Positions 27,454-36,274 of a stretch of 64,000 nucleotides of DNA are shown one piece after another. How positions within the stretch are numbered: position 1 is the stretch's first letter; every line of letters starts with the position of its first letter. The notes under the pieces are model-generated. The model was not told the origin of the DNA, ran no database searches, and saw only the letters and a list, made by a program, of their open reading frames with translations. A program made the position numbers and the translations under genes. The stretch is from Rhodocyclus tenuis (lineage in GTDB: Bacteria; Pseudomonadota; Gammaproteobacteria; Burkholderiales; Rhodocyclaceae), in NCBI RefSeq assembly GCF_014197755.1, contig NZ_JACIGE010000003.1, positions 186,001 through 250,000 on the forward strand, written 5' to 3'.

Positions 27454-27469
27454 ATCAAGTTCCGTGCCA
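27454..27469 (-). promoter_or_regulatory. Sigma-54 (RpoN) promoter of pilA
   Basis: Minus strand TGGCACGGAACTTGAT against the consensus TGGCACG-N4-TTGCA: the -24 box is perfect and the -12 box has TTGA in place of TTGC. Transcription would begin about 40 nt before ATG 27401. RpoN with PilSR control of pilA is established in Pseudomonas, Myxococcus and Geobacter. pilSR are not in the window. Confidence 0.72.
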
Positions 27470-27665
27470 TGCAGGATTCATGCTGTAACCCCGCTACCAC
27501 CGTCGAGTTGCTGGCGAACGGCGACGGATTGCGTCATGCCAAGTGACAATCTGCGTCACATGACGCCATCTTGCCGTCCGAAGGACGTGCTGCCCAGAGC
27601 TGCCGAAGGGCTGGCGGCGCATTCCCGCCGGACAATCAGATCCGGCGCAGCGAAGCAAGAACTCG

Positions 27666-28433
27666 TCAGAACTCGAGAATCTGATTGTTCTCGAGAAACT
27701 CCGGTTTGAACCGCCCCGCGCATTCGCCAATTTCGGCCATGGTCAATGCGCACTGCCCGGGCTTGAGGTGCGTTATGAAAATCTCGGCATCGCGTTCGAG
27801 CTTGCCGAGCTCGTCGGCCAGCGTGGCCGGCGAGAGATGTTTCGAGACAGTCGCCAGTTCCTGCTCGTGCCTGGGAAACGCCGTCTCGATGATCAGGTAG
27901 CGCAGATTGGCAATGCGGTTGACGACCGGCCAGAACGCGTCGTTGACCGTTGTGTCGCCGGTGAAAACCAGACTACCGGCGCCGGAATCGAGGTGGTAGC
28001 CGACAGCCGGCACGCTGTGATCGGCCGGTACGGGCGTAAAGCGACGCCCGCCGATCTGCACGGTCTCGCCGACCGCCACCGGCTGAAAACGCAAGGAAGG
28101 CTGCTCGCGGCTGGGGATTTCCGAGAAATCCGGCCAGATCGCGCCGTTGAAGATGTGCTGGCGCAAGCTCTCCAGCGTCGCTTCGCAGGCATGGACGGTC
28201 AGCGGCCGGCTGCGCAGGTCGGCCACCGAATCGAGCATCAGCGGCAAGGCGGCGATGTGGTCGAGATGCGCATGCGTGAGAAAAACGTGGTTTATGGCCG
28301 TCAGTTCGGCCAGTGACAGCTCGCAGACGCCAGTACCGGCATCGAGCAGAATGTCGTGGTCGACGAGCAGCGATGTCGTGCGCAACTGCGCCCCGCCGAT
28401 GCCACCGCTGCAGCCGAGAACCCTGACTTTCAT
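27666..28433 (-). CDS. Metallo-beta-lactamase-fold 3',5'-cyclic-nucleotide phosphodiesterase (class II type)
   Basis: 255 aa from ATG 28433. The metal site is THAHLDHIAALP; the HxHLDH form is the signature of class II cAMP phosphodiesterases. VLGCSGGIGGAQLRTTSLLVD begins the fold, FTGDTTVNDAFW and LIIETAFP supply further ligands, and ITHLKPG comes late. Likely cleaves cAMP or cGMP. Last gene of a PP2C-FHA-phosphodiesterase operon. Confidence 0.86.
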   Translation of the reverse strand: MKVRVLGCSGGIGGAQLRTTSLLVDHDILLDAGTGVCELSLAELTAINHVFLTHAHLDHIAALPLMLDSVADLRSRPLTVHACEATLESLRQHIFNGAIWPDFSEIPSREQPSLRFQPVAVGETVQIGGRRFTPVPADHSVPAVGYHLDSGAGSLVFTGDTTVNDAFWPVVNRIANLRYLIIETAFPRHEQELATVSKHLSPATLADELGKLERDAEIFITHLKPGQCALTMAEIGECAGRFKPEFLENNQILEF

Positions 28434-28449
28434 GCGCGCTCCGCTCGCC

Positions 28450-29169
28450 TCATGCCTTGAGGAAAAACTCCATCCGGATGCCGGCGATCTCGAGCACATC
28501 ATGGTCGCGCAATGGATGCTCCTGACCACCGATGGCACGCCCGTTCACCAGCGGGAACTGTGTTCCTTCGGCGTGCGCAATGAAATACGCGTGCGGGCGA
28601 CGCGAAATGACCGCCACCTGCACGCCAGGCCGGCCGAGCGTGGTCAAGGCCTTGGTCAATTCGAGTTCACGGCCGACGTTGGCGCCATTGAGCAGTTTCA
28701 CGGCAGCAAGCAGCGTTGCGGCCGGTGGCTGCCTCGCAGCAGCACCGGCAGGAGAAGCCAGACCAGGATTGAGCGGCGGCAGAGGCTGCGCAGCGGTCGA
28801 GTCGGCTGCGGAAGGCGGGCGACGCGCGGCGGCCGGCCGGGTAAACATCGAACGCTCAAAATCGGCGGCATCGGCGGCGCCTGCTTCGGCCAGATACTTG
28901 AGCTTGTACTTGCCGAGCTCGATGACATCACCGTTCTTCAGGAAATGCTTCTTGATCGGCTGGCCATTGACCAGCGTGCCGTTGGTACTGTTCATGTCTT
29001 CAAGAAAGGAATCGTTGAGGATCGTCACCACGGCGGCGTGCTCGCCGCTGATCGCCAGATTGTCGATCTGGATGTCGTTGTGCGGCTTGCGGCCGATGCT
29101 CATGCGTTCCTTGTCGAGCGGGATTTCCTTGAGAACCAGGCCATCCATGCTCAGTATCAGCTTTGCCAT
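28450..29169 (-). CDS. Protein with two FHA domains
   Basis: 239 aa. The first FHA domain (1-95) has SIGRKPHNDIQIDNLAISGEHA and DMNSTNGTLVNGQPI, with all phosphothreonine-binding positions. A Pro/Ala linker (110-150) follows. A second, more divergent FHA-like domain (about 150-237) has LGRPGVQVAVISRRPHAYFI and LVNGRAIGGQEHPLRDHDVLEIAG. The start ATG overlaps the TAA of the PP2C gene (TAATG). It reads phosphorylated threonines on partner proteins, and the coupled phosphatase suggests a Ser/Thr phosphorylation circuit whose kinase is not in the window. Confidence 0.9.
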   Translation of the reverse strand: MAKLILSMDGLVLKEIPLDKERMSIGRKPHNDIQIDNLAISGEHAAVVTILNDSFLEDMNSTNGTLVNGQPIKKHFLKNGDVIELGKYKLKYLAEAGAADAADFERSMFTRPAAARRPPSAADSTAAQPLPPLNPGLASPAGAAARQPPAATLLAAVKLLNGANVGRELELTKALTTLGRPGVQVAVISRRPHAYFIAHAEGTQFPLVNGRAIGGQEHPLRDHDVLEIAGIRMEFFLKA

Positions 29170-30014
29170 TATCGTCCTGCCCTTCGCCTGTCCTGTCTGA
29201 ATCTGGCCGCAAACGACGACCACCAGCTGTTGGCTGCCGCCGGAAAGCCACGTCTGACGGCGACAAGTATGACTGAAACATTGTCGTGTCCGCCATTGTC
29301 ATTGGCGATACGAATCAATTGCCGGGCAGCCAGATCAGGCTGACTGCCGTGCAGTTGCAACACCCGGCCGATCTGCGTGTCGTCGAGCATTTCAGTCAGG
29401 CCGTCCGAGCACAAAAGGTAGAGGTCGCCTGGCGCCACCGCGTGCTCGTGAATCTCGACGTCAACGCTGGTATCGACGCCGAGCGCCCGCGTCAGCAGAT
29501 TGCGCTGCTGCGAATGACGCGCTTCTGCCAGCGTCAGCAGACCGCTATCCAGCTGCTCCTGCAACGGGGAGTGATCGCGAGTCAGGCTGAGCAACTGATC
29601 GCCGCGCAAGCGGTAGAGACGCGAATCGCCGAGATGCGCCACGGCCACCCGGTCGTCGTAAAACAGCGCCGCCACCAGCGTCGTGCCCATGCCGGCGCAC
29701 TGCTTCTGACTATTGGCCACGGCAAGGATGGCAGCATTGACCGACTCGACGCAGGAACGCAGACAACGCCTGGCGGAGGGTTCGCTGTGCGCGGGCGCCG
29801 ATGGCGAGCGGCCGGCAAGCGCGGCTTCCAGTTCGGCGGCGAGCAGCGTCGTCGCCATGCCGCTGGCGACTTCGCCGGCGTTGTAGCCGCCCATGCCATC
29901 GGCCAGAATCGCCAGCCCGAGGTGCGGATTGGCGAAGACTGCGTCCTCGTTGTGCTCGCGCACCCGCCCGCGGTCGGTCGCCGTGGCAAACTCAAGGGCT
30001 TCGGCGAGACTCAC
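29169..30014 (-). CDS. PP2C-type serine/threonine protein phosphatase
   Basis: 281 aa with the metal-binding motifs of bacterial PP2C (Stp/PrpC): DRGRVREHNEDAVFANPHLGL, ILADGMGGYNAGEVAS, AHLGDSRLYRLRGDQL, TRDHSPLQEQLDSG, LCSDGLTEMLDD and NGGHDNVSVILV. Soluble. Its 3' end overlaps the FHA gene by one codon, indicating coupled translation. Confidence 0.94.
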   Translation of the reverse strand: MSLAEALEFATATDRGRVREHNEDAVFANPHLGLAILADGMGGYNAGEVASGMATTLLAAELEAALAGRSPSAPAHSEPSARRCLRSCVESVNAAILAVANSQKQCAGMGTTLVAALFYDDRVAVAHLGDSRLYRLRGDQLLSLTRDHSPLQEQLDSGLLTLAEARHSQQRNLLTRALGVDTSVDVEIHEHAVAPGDLYLLCSDGLTEMLDDTQIGRVLQLHGSQPDLAARQLIRIANDNGGHDNVSVILVAVRRGFPAAANSWWSSFAARFRQDRRRAGR

Positions 30015-30344
30015 GATTGCCCTCGACGGCGGCGCAAGAGAAAGCCGCCGGAACTGCGTATTGGTGATGAGTTGGCGAAACGGCGAACGAACGCCTTTCC
30101 ACTATCGCGCCGGGTGGCAGCGTAGTCGCGGGCATTACGTAGCGCAGCGACAGCAATGACGGCGAGAGGCATCACGAGGCGCACCTTGCCCGCGAAAAAT
30201 CAAGAGAAGAGTCAGCACTCTGCCGCGTATTTTTGCAGCCGGCAACGAAGGCCGTCAAATTGATGCCGGGTGACGATCGGGCGCACCGGTGGCGAGTGAT
30301 CTCCGGGAGCGAGTCGTCCGAACGGCAGCCCCTCGGGGCAACGC
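30015..30344. other. 330-nt intergenic region between terC and the PP2C gene
   Basis: Lies downstream of terC and upstream of the PP2C operon, both on the minus strand, so it should carry the PP2C promoter. I found no convincing terminator, operator, small ORF with ribosome site, or RNA structure. The frames crossing it are short or antisense shadows. Confidence 0.4.
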
Positions 30345-31046
30345 TCAAAGCAGCTTGACGTCGCTTTCCGCGCTTTTCCGGCTGCCCAGCCAGCGGCCGA
30401 CGCCGACCACCAGCAAGGCGCCGACAGCGGGGACGGCGTGTTCGGCCAGCGGCACCGTTGCCGCCAGCCATTCCTTCCACACCGAATCGGCAACGATCAT
30501 TTCGCCGGCAACCCAGCCGAGCAGCCCGGCACCGCCGATGACGATCCACGGGTGCTTTTCCATCAGCTTCATGATCAGCTGGCTCGACCAGACGATCAGC
30601 GGAATGCTCACCGCCAGCCCGAACAGCAGCAGGACGAATTCGCCCTTGGCCGCCGCGGCGACGCCGACGACGTTGTCGAGGCTCATCACGAAATCGGCGA
30701 CGATGATGGTGCGGATGGCTCCGAGCAGATGGCTGGCCGGCTTGATGTCGTGCCCATCCTCATCTTCGGGCAGCAGCAGCTGGATGCCGATCCACAGCAG
30801 CAACAGACCGCCACCGATCTTCAGCCAGGGAAAGCCGAGCAGGCCGACCGCGAAGAAGGTCAGCGCTATACGCAGGATGACGGCACCGGCGACGCCCCAG
30901 AGCACGCCGAGCCGGCGCTGTTCGGGCGGCAAATTGCGACAGGCGAGCGCGATCACCACCGCGTTGTCGCCGGAGAGGACGATATCGATGAGGATGATTT
31001 GCAGCACGGCCGCCCAGAAACCGGGGGCGCTGAACATTTCGGGCAT
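30345..31046 (-). CDS. TerC/YjbE-family integral membrane protein
   Basis: 233 aa with about seven membrane spans and the two TerC signatures IVLSGDNAVVIALACRNLP and FVMSLDNVVGVAAAAKGEF, whose Asp-Asn pairs lie inside the membrane and are thought to bind metal. EDEDGHDIKPASH is an acidic cytoplasmic loop. Members act in manganese export or metal loading of secreted enzymes; some confer tellurite resistance. Starts behind a stable UUCG hairpin. Confidence 0.9.
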   Translation of the reverse strand: MPEMFSAPGFWAAVLQIILIDIVLSGDNAVVIALACRNLPPEQRRLGVLWGVAGAVILRIALTFFAVGLLGFPWLKIGGGLLLLWIGIQLLLPEDEDGHDIKPASHLLGAIRTIIVADFVMSLDNVVGVAAAAKGEFVLLLFGLAVSIPLIVWSSQLIMKLMEKHPWIVIGGAGLLGWVAGEMIVADSVWKEWLAATVPLAEHAVPAVGALLVVGVGRWLGSRKSAESDVKLL

Positions 31047-31062
31047 GGTGCGATCGCAGAGC

Positions 31063-31080
31063 GCGGCGCCGAAGCGCCGC
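31063..31080 (-). promoter_or_regulatory. UUCG-tetraloop hairpin in the terC leader
   Basis: GCGGCGC-TTCG-GCGCCGC on the minus strand, ending 16 nt before ATG 31046. A TAGAAT -10 candidate is at 31107-31112. It could limit ribosome access or stabilise the mRNA. I saw no conserved core of a yybP-ykoY manganese riboswitch. Confidence 0.45.
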
Positions 31081-31187
31081 TGTGGATGAAAATTCGTTGA
31101 GGCGCGATTCTACAGGGGAAGCGCGCTGCGGCGTTGCCGGGCATCCGGCAATCCGTCGGCCCCGGCAATAGACGGTACTGCACCCGA

Positions 31188-31216
31188 CAAAAAAGGGCGG
31201 ACCTCAGTCCGCCCTT
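31188..31216 (-). terminator. Intrinsic terminator of sucCD
   Basis: Minus strand: AAGGGCGGA, loop CTGAGG, TCCGCCCTT then a T-run. It sits 35 nt behind sucD. Confidence 0.9.
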
Positions 31217-31250
31217 GTCCGTCAGCCATTGCCGCCGGAGCGGCGCCGGA

Positions 31251-32144
31251 TCAGAGCAGGCTCTTCAGCAGGCGCGCCATTTCCGACGGATTGCGCGTCA
31301 CCGTGAAACCGCACTCCTCCATCACCGCCAGCTTGGCGTCGGCAGTGTCGGCGCCGCCCGAGATCAGCGCGCCGGCGTGGCCCATGCGCTTGCCGGCCGG
31401 CGCGGTGACGCCGGCGATGAAGCCGACCACCGGCTTCTTCATGTTGGCCTTGCACCACTGCGCGGCTTCGGCTTCGTCGGGGCCGCCGATTTCGCCGATC
31501 ATGATCACCGCGTCGGTATCCGGATCGTCGTTGAACATCTTCATCACGTCGATGTGCTTGAGACCGTTGATCGGATCACCGCCGATGCCGACCGCCGACG
31601 ACTGACCAAGACCGATTTCGGTGAGCTGACCGACGGCTTCGTAGGTCAGCGTTCCCGAGCGCGAGACGACGCCGATGCGGCCCTTGCGGTGGATGTGGCC
31701 GGGCATGATGCCGATCTTGATTTCGTCGGGCGTGATCAGGCCGGGGCAGTTGGGGCCGAGCAGCAGCGTTTCCTTGCCGCCGGCGGCGACCTTGGCCTTC
31801 ATGCGGTTGCGCACGATCAGCATGTCGCGCACCGGGATGCCTTCGGTGATGCAGATCGCCAGATCGAGGTCGGCTTCGACCGCTTCCCAGATCGCGTCGG
31901 CAGCGCCGGCGGGCGGCACGTAGATCACCGAAACGGTAGCACCGGTCTCGGCGGCGGCTTCCTTGACCGAGCCGTAGATCGGAATGCCGAAGATCGATTC
32001 GCCGGCCTTCTTCGGATTCACGCCGGCAACGAAACAGTTCTTGCCGTTGGCGTACTCCTGGCACTTCTCGGTGTGGAACTGGCCGGTCTTGCCGGTAATT
32101 CCCTGGGTGATGACCTTGGTGTCTTTATTGATCAGGATGGACAT
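31251..32144 (-). CDS. sucD: Succinyl-CoA synthetase alpha subunit
   Basis: TCA-cycle enzyme that makes succinate and ATP from succinyl-CoA. 297 aa: QGITGKTGQFHTEKCQEYANG (CoA-binding Rossmann fold), VIYVPPAGAADAIWEA, LLGPNCPGLI, IGVVSRSGTLTYEAV and the phosphohistidine loop KRMGHAGALISGG. Eleven nt behind sucC. Confidence 0.98.
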   Translation of the reverse strand: MSILINKDTKVITQGITGKTGQFHTEKCQEYANGKNCFVAGVNPKKAGESIFGIPIYGSVKEAAAETGATVSVIYVPPAGAADAIWEAVEADLDLAICITEGIPVRDMLIVRNRMKAKVAAGGKETLLLGPNCPGLITPDEIKIGIMPGHIHRKGRIGVVSRSGTLTYEAVGQLTEIGLGQSSAVGIGGDPINGLKHIDVMKMFNDDPDTDAVIMIGEIGGPDEAEAAQWCKANMKKPVVGFIAGVTAPAGKRMGHAGALISGGADTADAKLAVMEECGFTVTRNPSEMARLLKSLL

Positions 32145-32155
32145 TCGTTCTCTCC

Positions 32156-33316
32156 TTACTTGACCGCAGCGACGATCTTGGTCGCGGCTTCGGCCATGCT
32201 GTCGGCAGTGATGATCGGCAAGCCCGAGTCGGCGAGGATCTTCTTGCCGATATCCTCATTGGTGCCCTTCATGCGCACCACCAGGGGAACGGAGAGGTGC
32301 ACTTCGCGCGCCGCGGTGACGACACCGTTGGCAATCGTGTCGCAGCGCATGATGCCGCCGAAGATGTTGACCAGGATCCCCTTGACCTTGGGGTTCTTGA
32401 GCATGATCTTGAAAGCTTCGGTGACTTTCTCGGCCGTCGCACCACCGCCGACGTCGAGGAAGTTGGCGGGTTCGGCACCGAACAGCTTGATCGTGTCCAT
32501 CGTCGCCATCGCCAGGCCGGCGCCGTTGACCAGACAGCCGATGTTGCCGTCGAGCGAAATGTAGGCGAGGCCGAACTTCGATGCTTCGATCTCGTCGGCG
32601 TCTTCCTCGTCGAGGTCGCGATAAGCGACGATTTCCGGGTGACGGTAGAGCGCGTTCGAATCGAAGTTGAACTTGGCGTCGAGCGCCTTGATCGTGCCAT
32701 TACCTTCGAGGATCAGCGGGTTGATCTCGGCGAGCGAGGCGTCGGTTTCCATGTAACAGGCGTAGAGCTTGCGGAAGGTGTCGATCGCCTGCGCCTGCGA
32801 AGCGGCGGGAACGCCAATGCCATCGGCCAGTTGCAGCGCCTGCGCGTCGGTGACGCCGAGCGCCGGATCGATGAAGACCGTGATGATCTTTTCCGGCGTC
32901 GCGTGAGCGACTTCCTCGATGTCCATGCCGCCTTCGGAGGATGCCATCATCGCCACCTTCTGCGTGGCGCGGTCGGTCAGCGCGGCGACGTAGTATTCCT
33001 TGCGGATGTCGGCGCCTTCCTCGACCAGCAGGCGGCGCACCTTCTGCCCTTCGGGACCGGTCTGGTGCGTCACCAGTTGCATGCCAAGGATTTCGCCGGC
33101 GACCTGACGAACTTCGGCGAGCGAGCGCGCCAGCTTGACGCCGCCGCCCTTGCCACGACCACCGGCGTGGATCTGGGCTTTCACCACCCAGATCTTGCCG
33201 CCGAGCGTTTCGGCGGCGGCAACGGCATCATCGACAGTCGCACAGAAGATCCCGCGGGGGACGACGACGCCGAATTTTTTCAGGAGCTCCTTGCCCTGAT
33301 ATTCGTGAATTTTCAT
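32156..33316 (-). CDS. sucC: Succinyl-CoA synthetase beta subunit
   Basis: 386 aa beginning [20 protein letters not shown]-grasp N-terminal half ([20 protein letters not shown]), [35 protein letters not shown], and [18 protein letters not shown] in the CoA-ligase half. Its ATG overlaps the TGA of the DUF2889 gene, so they form one operon. Confidence 0.98.
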   Translation of the reverse strand: MKIHEYQGKELLKKFGVVVPRGIFCATVDDAVAAAETLGGKIWVVKAQIHAGGRGKGGGVKLARSLAEVRQVAGEILGMQLVTHQTGPEGQKVRRLLVEEGADIRKEYYVAALTDRATQKVAMMASSEGGMDIEEVAHATPEKIITVFIDPALGVTDAQALQLADGIGVPAASQAQAIDTFRKLYACYMETDASLAEINPLILEGNGTIKALDAKFNFDSNALYRHPEIVAYRDLDEEDADEIEASKFGLAYISLDGNIGCLVNGAGLAMATMDTIKLFGAEPANFLDVGGGATAEKVTEAFKIMLKNPKVKGILVNIFGGIMRCDTIANGVVTAAREVHLSVPLVVRMKGTNEDIGKKILADSGLPIITADSMAEAATKIVAAVK

Positions 33317-33966
33317 GCGTTTTCCTTGCCTGGGTTGCTTGGGGTGCCGGCGCTGCCAGCGTTCAATTCACCGTCCGGAGACAGCGGTTTGGTAAAAGGG
33401 GGCGTCTCGCTCGCAGACTCTGCGAGGGGAGCGCGGTACCAGCGCGGGTAGTAACGACGCACCGCCTCGGCGTGCGCGTCGAGCGCATGGCAGCGGTCGA
33501 GCTGATAGGGCTTGTGCGCACTGTCGTCGTTATCGGGAATGTCGCTGGCGAAGGTCTGCAGCGCCGCCGTCGGCAGGTGCATGAGCAGTTCGCTCAGGTG
33601 CGAACAGCCGTGGACGCCACCAAAGAGGTCCTTGACCGCCTTGCGAAAACCGTGAAAGAGATTGAGCCCGACCAGTTGCCGGTAATGCGGCGCGATGCTC
33701 TCGCATAATCCGGGATACGGCGTCGCATCGGAACACGCGACGGCGTCGAGGATGCTCATCTTGCGGTCGATGGTGACGCGCACGCTCATGTCATGCACCG
33801 GCTCACCCTGCGGACGCATCCCCGACGACAGGTGGTAGTCGTGGTCCTTGACGTCGACGATGCGCGCCTCGATGTCCCAGTGTCCGTCGCCGCGCTTGAA
33901 GCCCGACAACTCGACGCGACGCACATGCTGGCGCGTACGCTCGTAGGCAATGGGAGGCAGCGGCAT
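33313..33966 (-). CDS. DUF2889 protein
   Basis: 217 aa from ATG 33966 (a longer start 14 codons upstream is possible). It shows [35 protein letters not shown] and [32 protein letters not shown], conserved in DUF2889, plus [21 protein letters not shown]. Soluble; the C-terminal 25 residues are disordered. Coupled to sucC by a 4-nt overlap. Function unknown; the metabolic neighbour is the only clue. Confidence 0.85.
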   Translation of the reverse strand: MPLPPIAYERTRQHVRRVELSGFKRGDGHWDIEARIVDVKDHDYHLSSGMRPQGEPVHDMSVRVTIDRKMSILDAVACSDATPYPGLCESIAPHYRQLVGLNLFHGFRKAVKDLFGGVHGCSHLSELLMHLPTAALQTFASDIPDNDDSAHKPYQLDRCHALDAHAEAVRRYYPRWYRAPLAESASETPPFTKPLSPDGELNAGSAGTPSNPGKENA

Positions 33967-34252
33967 CGTATCTGTCGGGTATGAGTGACTGATCGGTGAT
34001 GACAACAAGGGCGGCGGCGAGTGCCCGTTCCGAAAACAATATCAGCGGCAACCGGGACGGCGCCTTGGCAGCAAGGACGCATCGTGCGAGGCAGGCAAAT
34101 CCGGCGAGCGCGAGATGCTAGCACACGGCATTTTTTTTGCGTAAAGAATTCATAATTATGCATTTCTTCGCCGCAAACGCCGGCAGATGCCCATCCGGCA
34201 TGCGCCCCGGCAAGTGCTTGGCCAGCGCCGCCGACCCGGCTCGCGGCCGAAT

Positions 34253-35713
34253 TCAGGCAGCCGCCGCCTCCGCCCTGGCCAGGCGCACGGCACGCCACAA
34301 CATGCTGCCAAGCAGCAGCGCGGCGAGGACAAGGCTGGCAAGCGAAGCAATCCAGAAACCGGCGACGCCGAGCGGATCTTCTGCCCTGAAAGCCAGCCAC
34401 CAGCCGCCGGCCAGACCGACGCCCCAGAAGGAAACGACATGCACCAGCATCGGCGCGAAGGTGATCTTGTAACCGCGCAAGGCGAAGGCGGCAATCGTCT
34501 GCACCGCGTCGAAAACCTGATAGAGCGCCATCCAGCCGACCAGGCCGAGCGCCGTCGCCTGCACGCGTACGTCGCTGCTGTAAGCGAAGACCAGCGGCTC
34601 GGCGAGCAGCCACAAGGCCAGACCAAGCAGGGTCGACAGCACGCCGGCGAGCAGCAGGCCGGCGGCGATCGAAACGCGCGCGCGGCGTGCATCGCGCGCG
34701 CCGACCGCCTGCCCCACCTGCGCCAGCGTGGCAATCGCCAGCGCCAGCGGCAACATGTAGGCAATCGCCGCCAGATTGGCGACGATACGGTGACCGGCAA
34801 CCGCCGCCGCACCGAGTTGCGCGACGAACAGCGCGATGAAGGTAAACGCCGAGATTTCGACAAAACTCGAAAAACCCATCGGCAGTCCGAGACGCAGCAA
34901 CTCGCGCTGCGCGGACAATTTTGGCATGTGCAAGTGCGCGAACAGACGGTACACGCCCAGCGCCGGCGCCAGGCGCAGATAGGCCAGGCCACACAGCAGC
35001 GTGAACCAGCCGGCGCAGGCATTGGCGATGCCGCAGCCAAGCACGCCGAGCGGCTCGCCGCCCCAGCGTCCGCTGACCAGCAGCCAGGCGAGCAGACAAT
35101 GCAGCCCGGCGGCGCCAAGACTGATCAGCATCAGCGGCCGTGGCTGACCCAGCGCGTTGCAGAACGCGTAGAAGCAGCGGTGCAGGAGAACCGCCGGCAA
35201 GCCGCAGGCGAGGATCAGCAGATAGGCACGCACCTTCGCCTCGACTGCCGGCTCGATCGGCGACAGCGAGAGCAAGGCATCGGGATGCAGCAGCAGCAGG
35301 ATGCCCGGCAACATCAGCGACAGCGACAACCAGAAAGCCTGATGCAGAGCCGGCGCTATTTCGCTCAGACGCCGCGCACCAAAGTGCTGCGCAACGACCG
35401 GCCCGACCGCCTGAACGACGCCGGCCAACGCGAAGATGATGGCAATATAGATGCCGCCACCGACCGCCACCGCCGCCAGATCCTCGGTGCCGTAGTGACC
35501 GAGCAGGACGGTATCGATGATCATCATCGTCATGCCGGCGAGCTGGGCAATCAGCATCGGTACGGCATGCGCAACAAGCAGGCGGATCTGGTGAAGGAGC
35601 ACGGGAACGGGAGCTGGCGGGCAGCGGGAGGAGCCGGGCTGCAGACTAACTGATTTTGCTGAGCGCCGCAGCCAACTGTCGCTGCCCGAGACTCGACGCA
35701 TCGATCGGGCCAT
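34253..35713 (-). CDS. MATE-family multidrug/sodium antiporter
   Basis: 486 aa with twelve hydrophobic segments and MATE features: LLVAHAVPMLIAQLAGMTM, MIIDTVLLGHYGTEDLAAVAVG, VVAQHFGARR, GLPMGFSSFVEISAF and VGQAVGARDARRARV. ATG 35713 leaves about 45 residues before the first span, longer than usual, so the GTG at 35602 may be the true start. The NorM/DinF subtype cannot be settled. Confidence 0.9.
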   Translation of the reverse strand: MARSMRRVSGSDSWLRRSAKSVSLQPGSSRCPPAPVPVLLHQIRLLVAHAVPMLIAQLAGMTMMIIDTVLLGHYGTEDLAAVAVGGGIYIAIIFALAGVVQAVGPVVAQHFGARRLSEIAPALHQAFWLSLSLMLPGILLLLHPDALLSLSPIEPAVEAKVRAYLLILACGLPAVLLHRCFYAFCNALGQPRPLMLISLGAAGLHCLLAWLLVSGRWGGEPLGVLGCGIANACAGWFTLLCGLAYLRLAPALGVYRLFAHLHMPKLSAQRELLRLGLPMGFSSFVEISAFTFIALFVAQLGAAAVAGHRIVANLAAIAYMLPLALAIATLAQVGQAVGARDARRARVSIAAGLLLAGVLSTLLGLALWLLAEPLVFAYSSDVRVQATALGLVGWMALYQVFDAVQTIAAFALRGYKITFAPMLVHVVSFWGVGLAGGWWLAFRAEDPLGVAGFWIASLASLVLAALLLGSMLWRAVRLARAEAAAA

Positions 35714-35862
35714 CGCTGTGCTGAAAAAGATGACGTGTCAAATAGCCTGCACCGGGAACGCATCAGGGTCGCCGGGTATCCCACAGCCGCAAGCAAGGGG
35801 TCCGTCAAGACCGGTGGATGCGGCATGACAAGCTGCTGAAATCATCTTACCTCTACTGTAAA

Positions 35863-35871
35863 TGCTATATA
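35863..35871 (+). promoter_or_regulatory. Extended -10 promoter element of the che operon
   Basis: TGCTATATA matches the extended -10 form (TGnTATAAT-like) in an AT-rich stretch between the divergent MATE and cheY genes. No clear -35 or FliA (sigma-28) box was seen. Start of transcription expected near 35878. Confidence 0.4.
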
Positions 35872-35904
35872 GTCCGAAAAAATGGACAATTTAGAGGATT
35901 GGCA

Positions 35905-36270
35905 ATGAAGACCGTGTTTCTGGTTGATGATTCGGCAACCATTCTGCTGAGCATTTCCAACATTCTGGCGAAGGCTGGCTACGCCACCGAAAAGGCTGCC
36001 AATGCCGAGGATGCGTTGAAGAAGTTCGCTGCCGGGGTCAAGGTTGACCTGCTCATCACCGACCTCAACATGCCCGGCAAGAACGGCATCGAGCTGATCC
36101 GCGAAGTACGCAAACTGCCCGCCTACAAGTTCCTGCCGATTCTCTTCCTCACCACCGAGTCGCAGCAGGCGAAGAAACTCGAGGCCAAAGCCGCCGGCGC
36201 CTCGGGCTGGATCGTCAAACCGGCAACCGCCGACGAGCTGCTCAACACGATCAAGCTCGTTATCCGGTGA
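35905..36270 (+). CDS. CheY-like single-domain response regulator
   Basis: 121 aa receiver: acidic pair Asp8/Asp9 in FLVDDSATI, phosphorylatable Asp53 in [13 protein letters not shown], Thr83/Thr84 in LFLTTES, Lys105 in [12 protein letters not shown]. There is no output domain. Ribosome site tagagg before ATG. First gene of the che operon; likely phosphorylated by the CheA encoded at 37868. Confidence 0.94.
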   Translation: MKTVFLVDDSATILLSISNILAKAGYATEKAANAEDALKKFAAGVKVDLLITDLNMPGKNGIELIREVRKLPAYKFLPILFLTTESQQAKKLEAKAAGASGWIVKPATADELLNTIKLVIR

Positions 36271-36274
36271 CATC

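Noticed and set aside
31047-31190. Possible yybP-ykoY manganese riboswitch upstream of terC
   Set aside because: I found a stable hairpin but not the conserved core loops of that riboswitch class.
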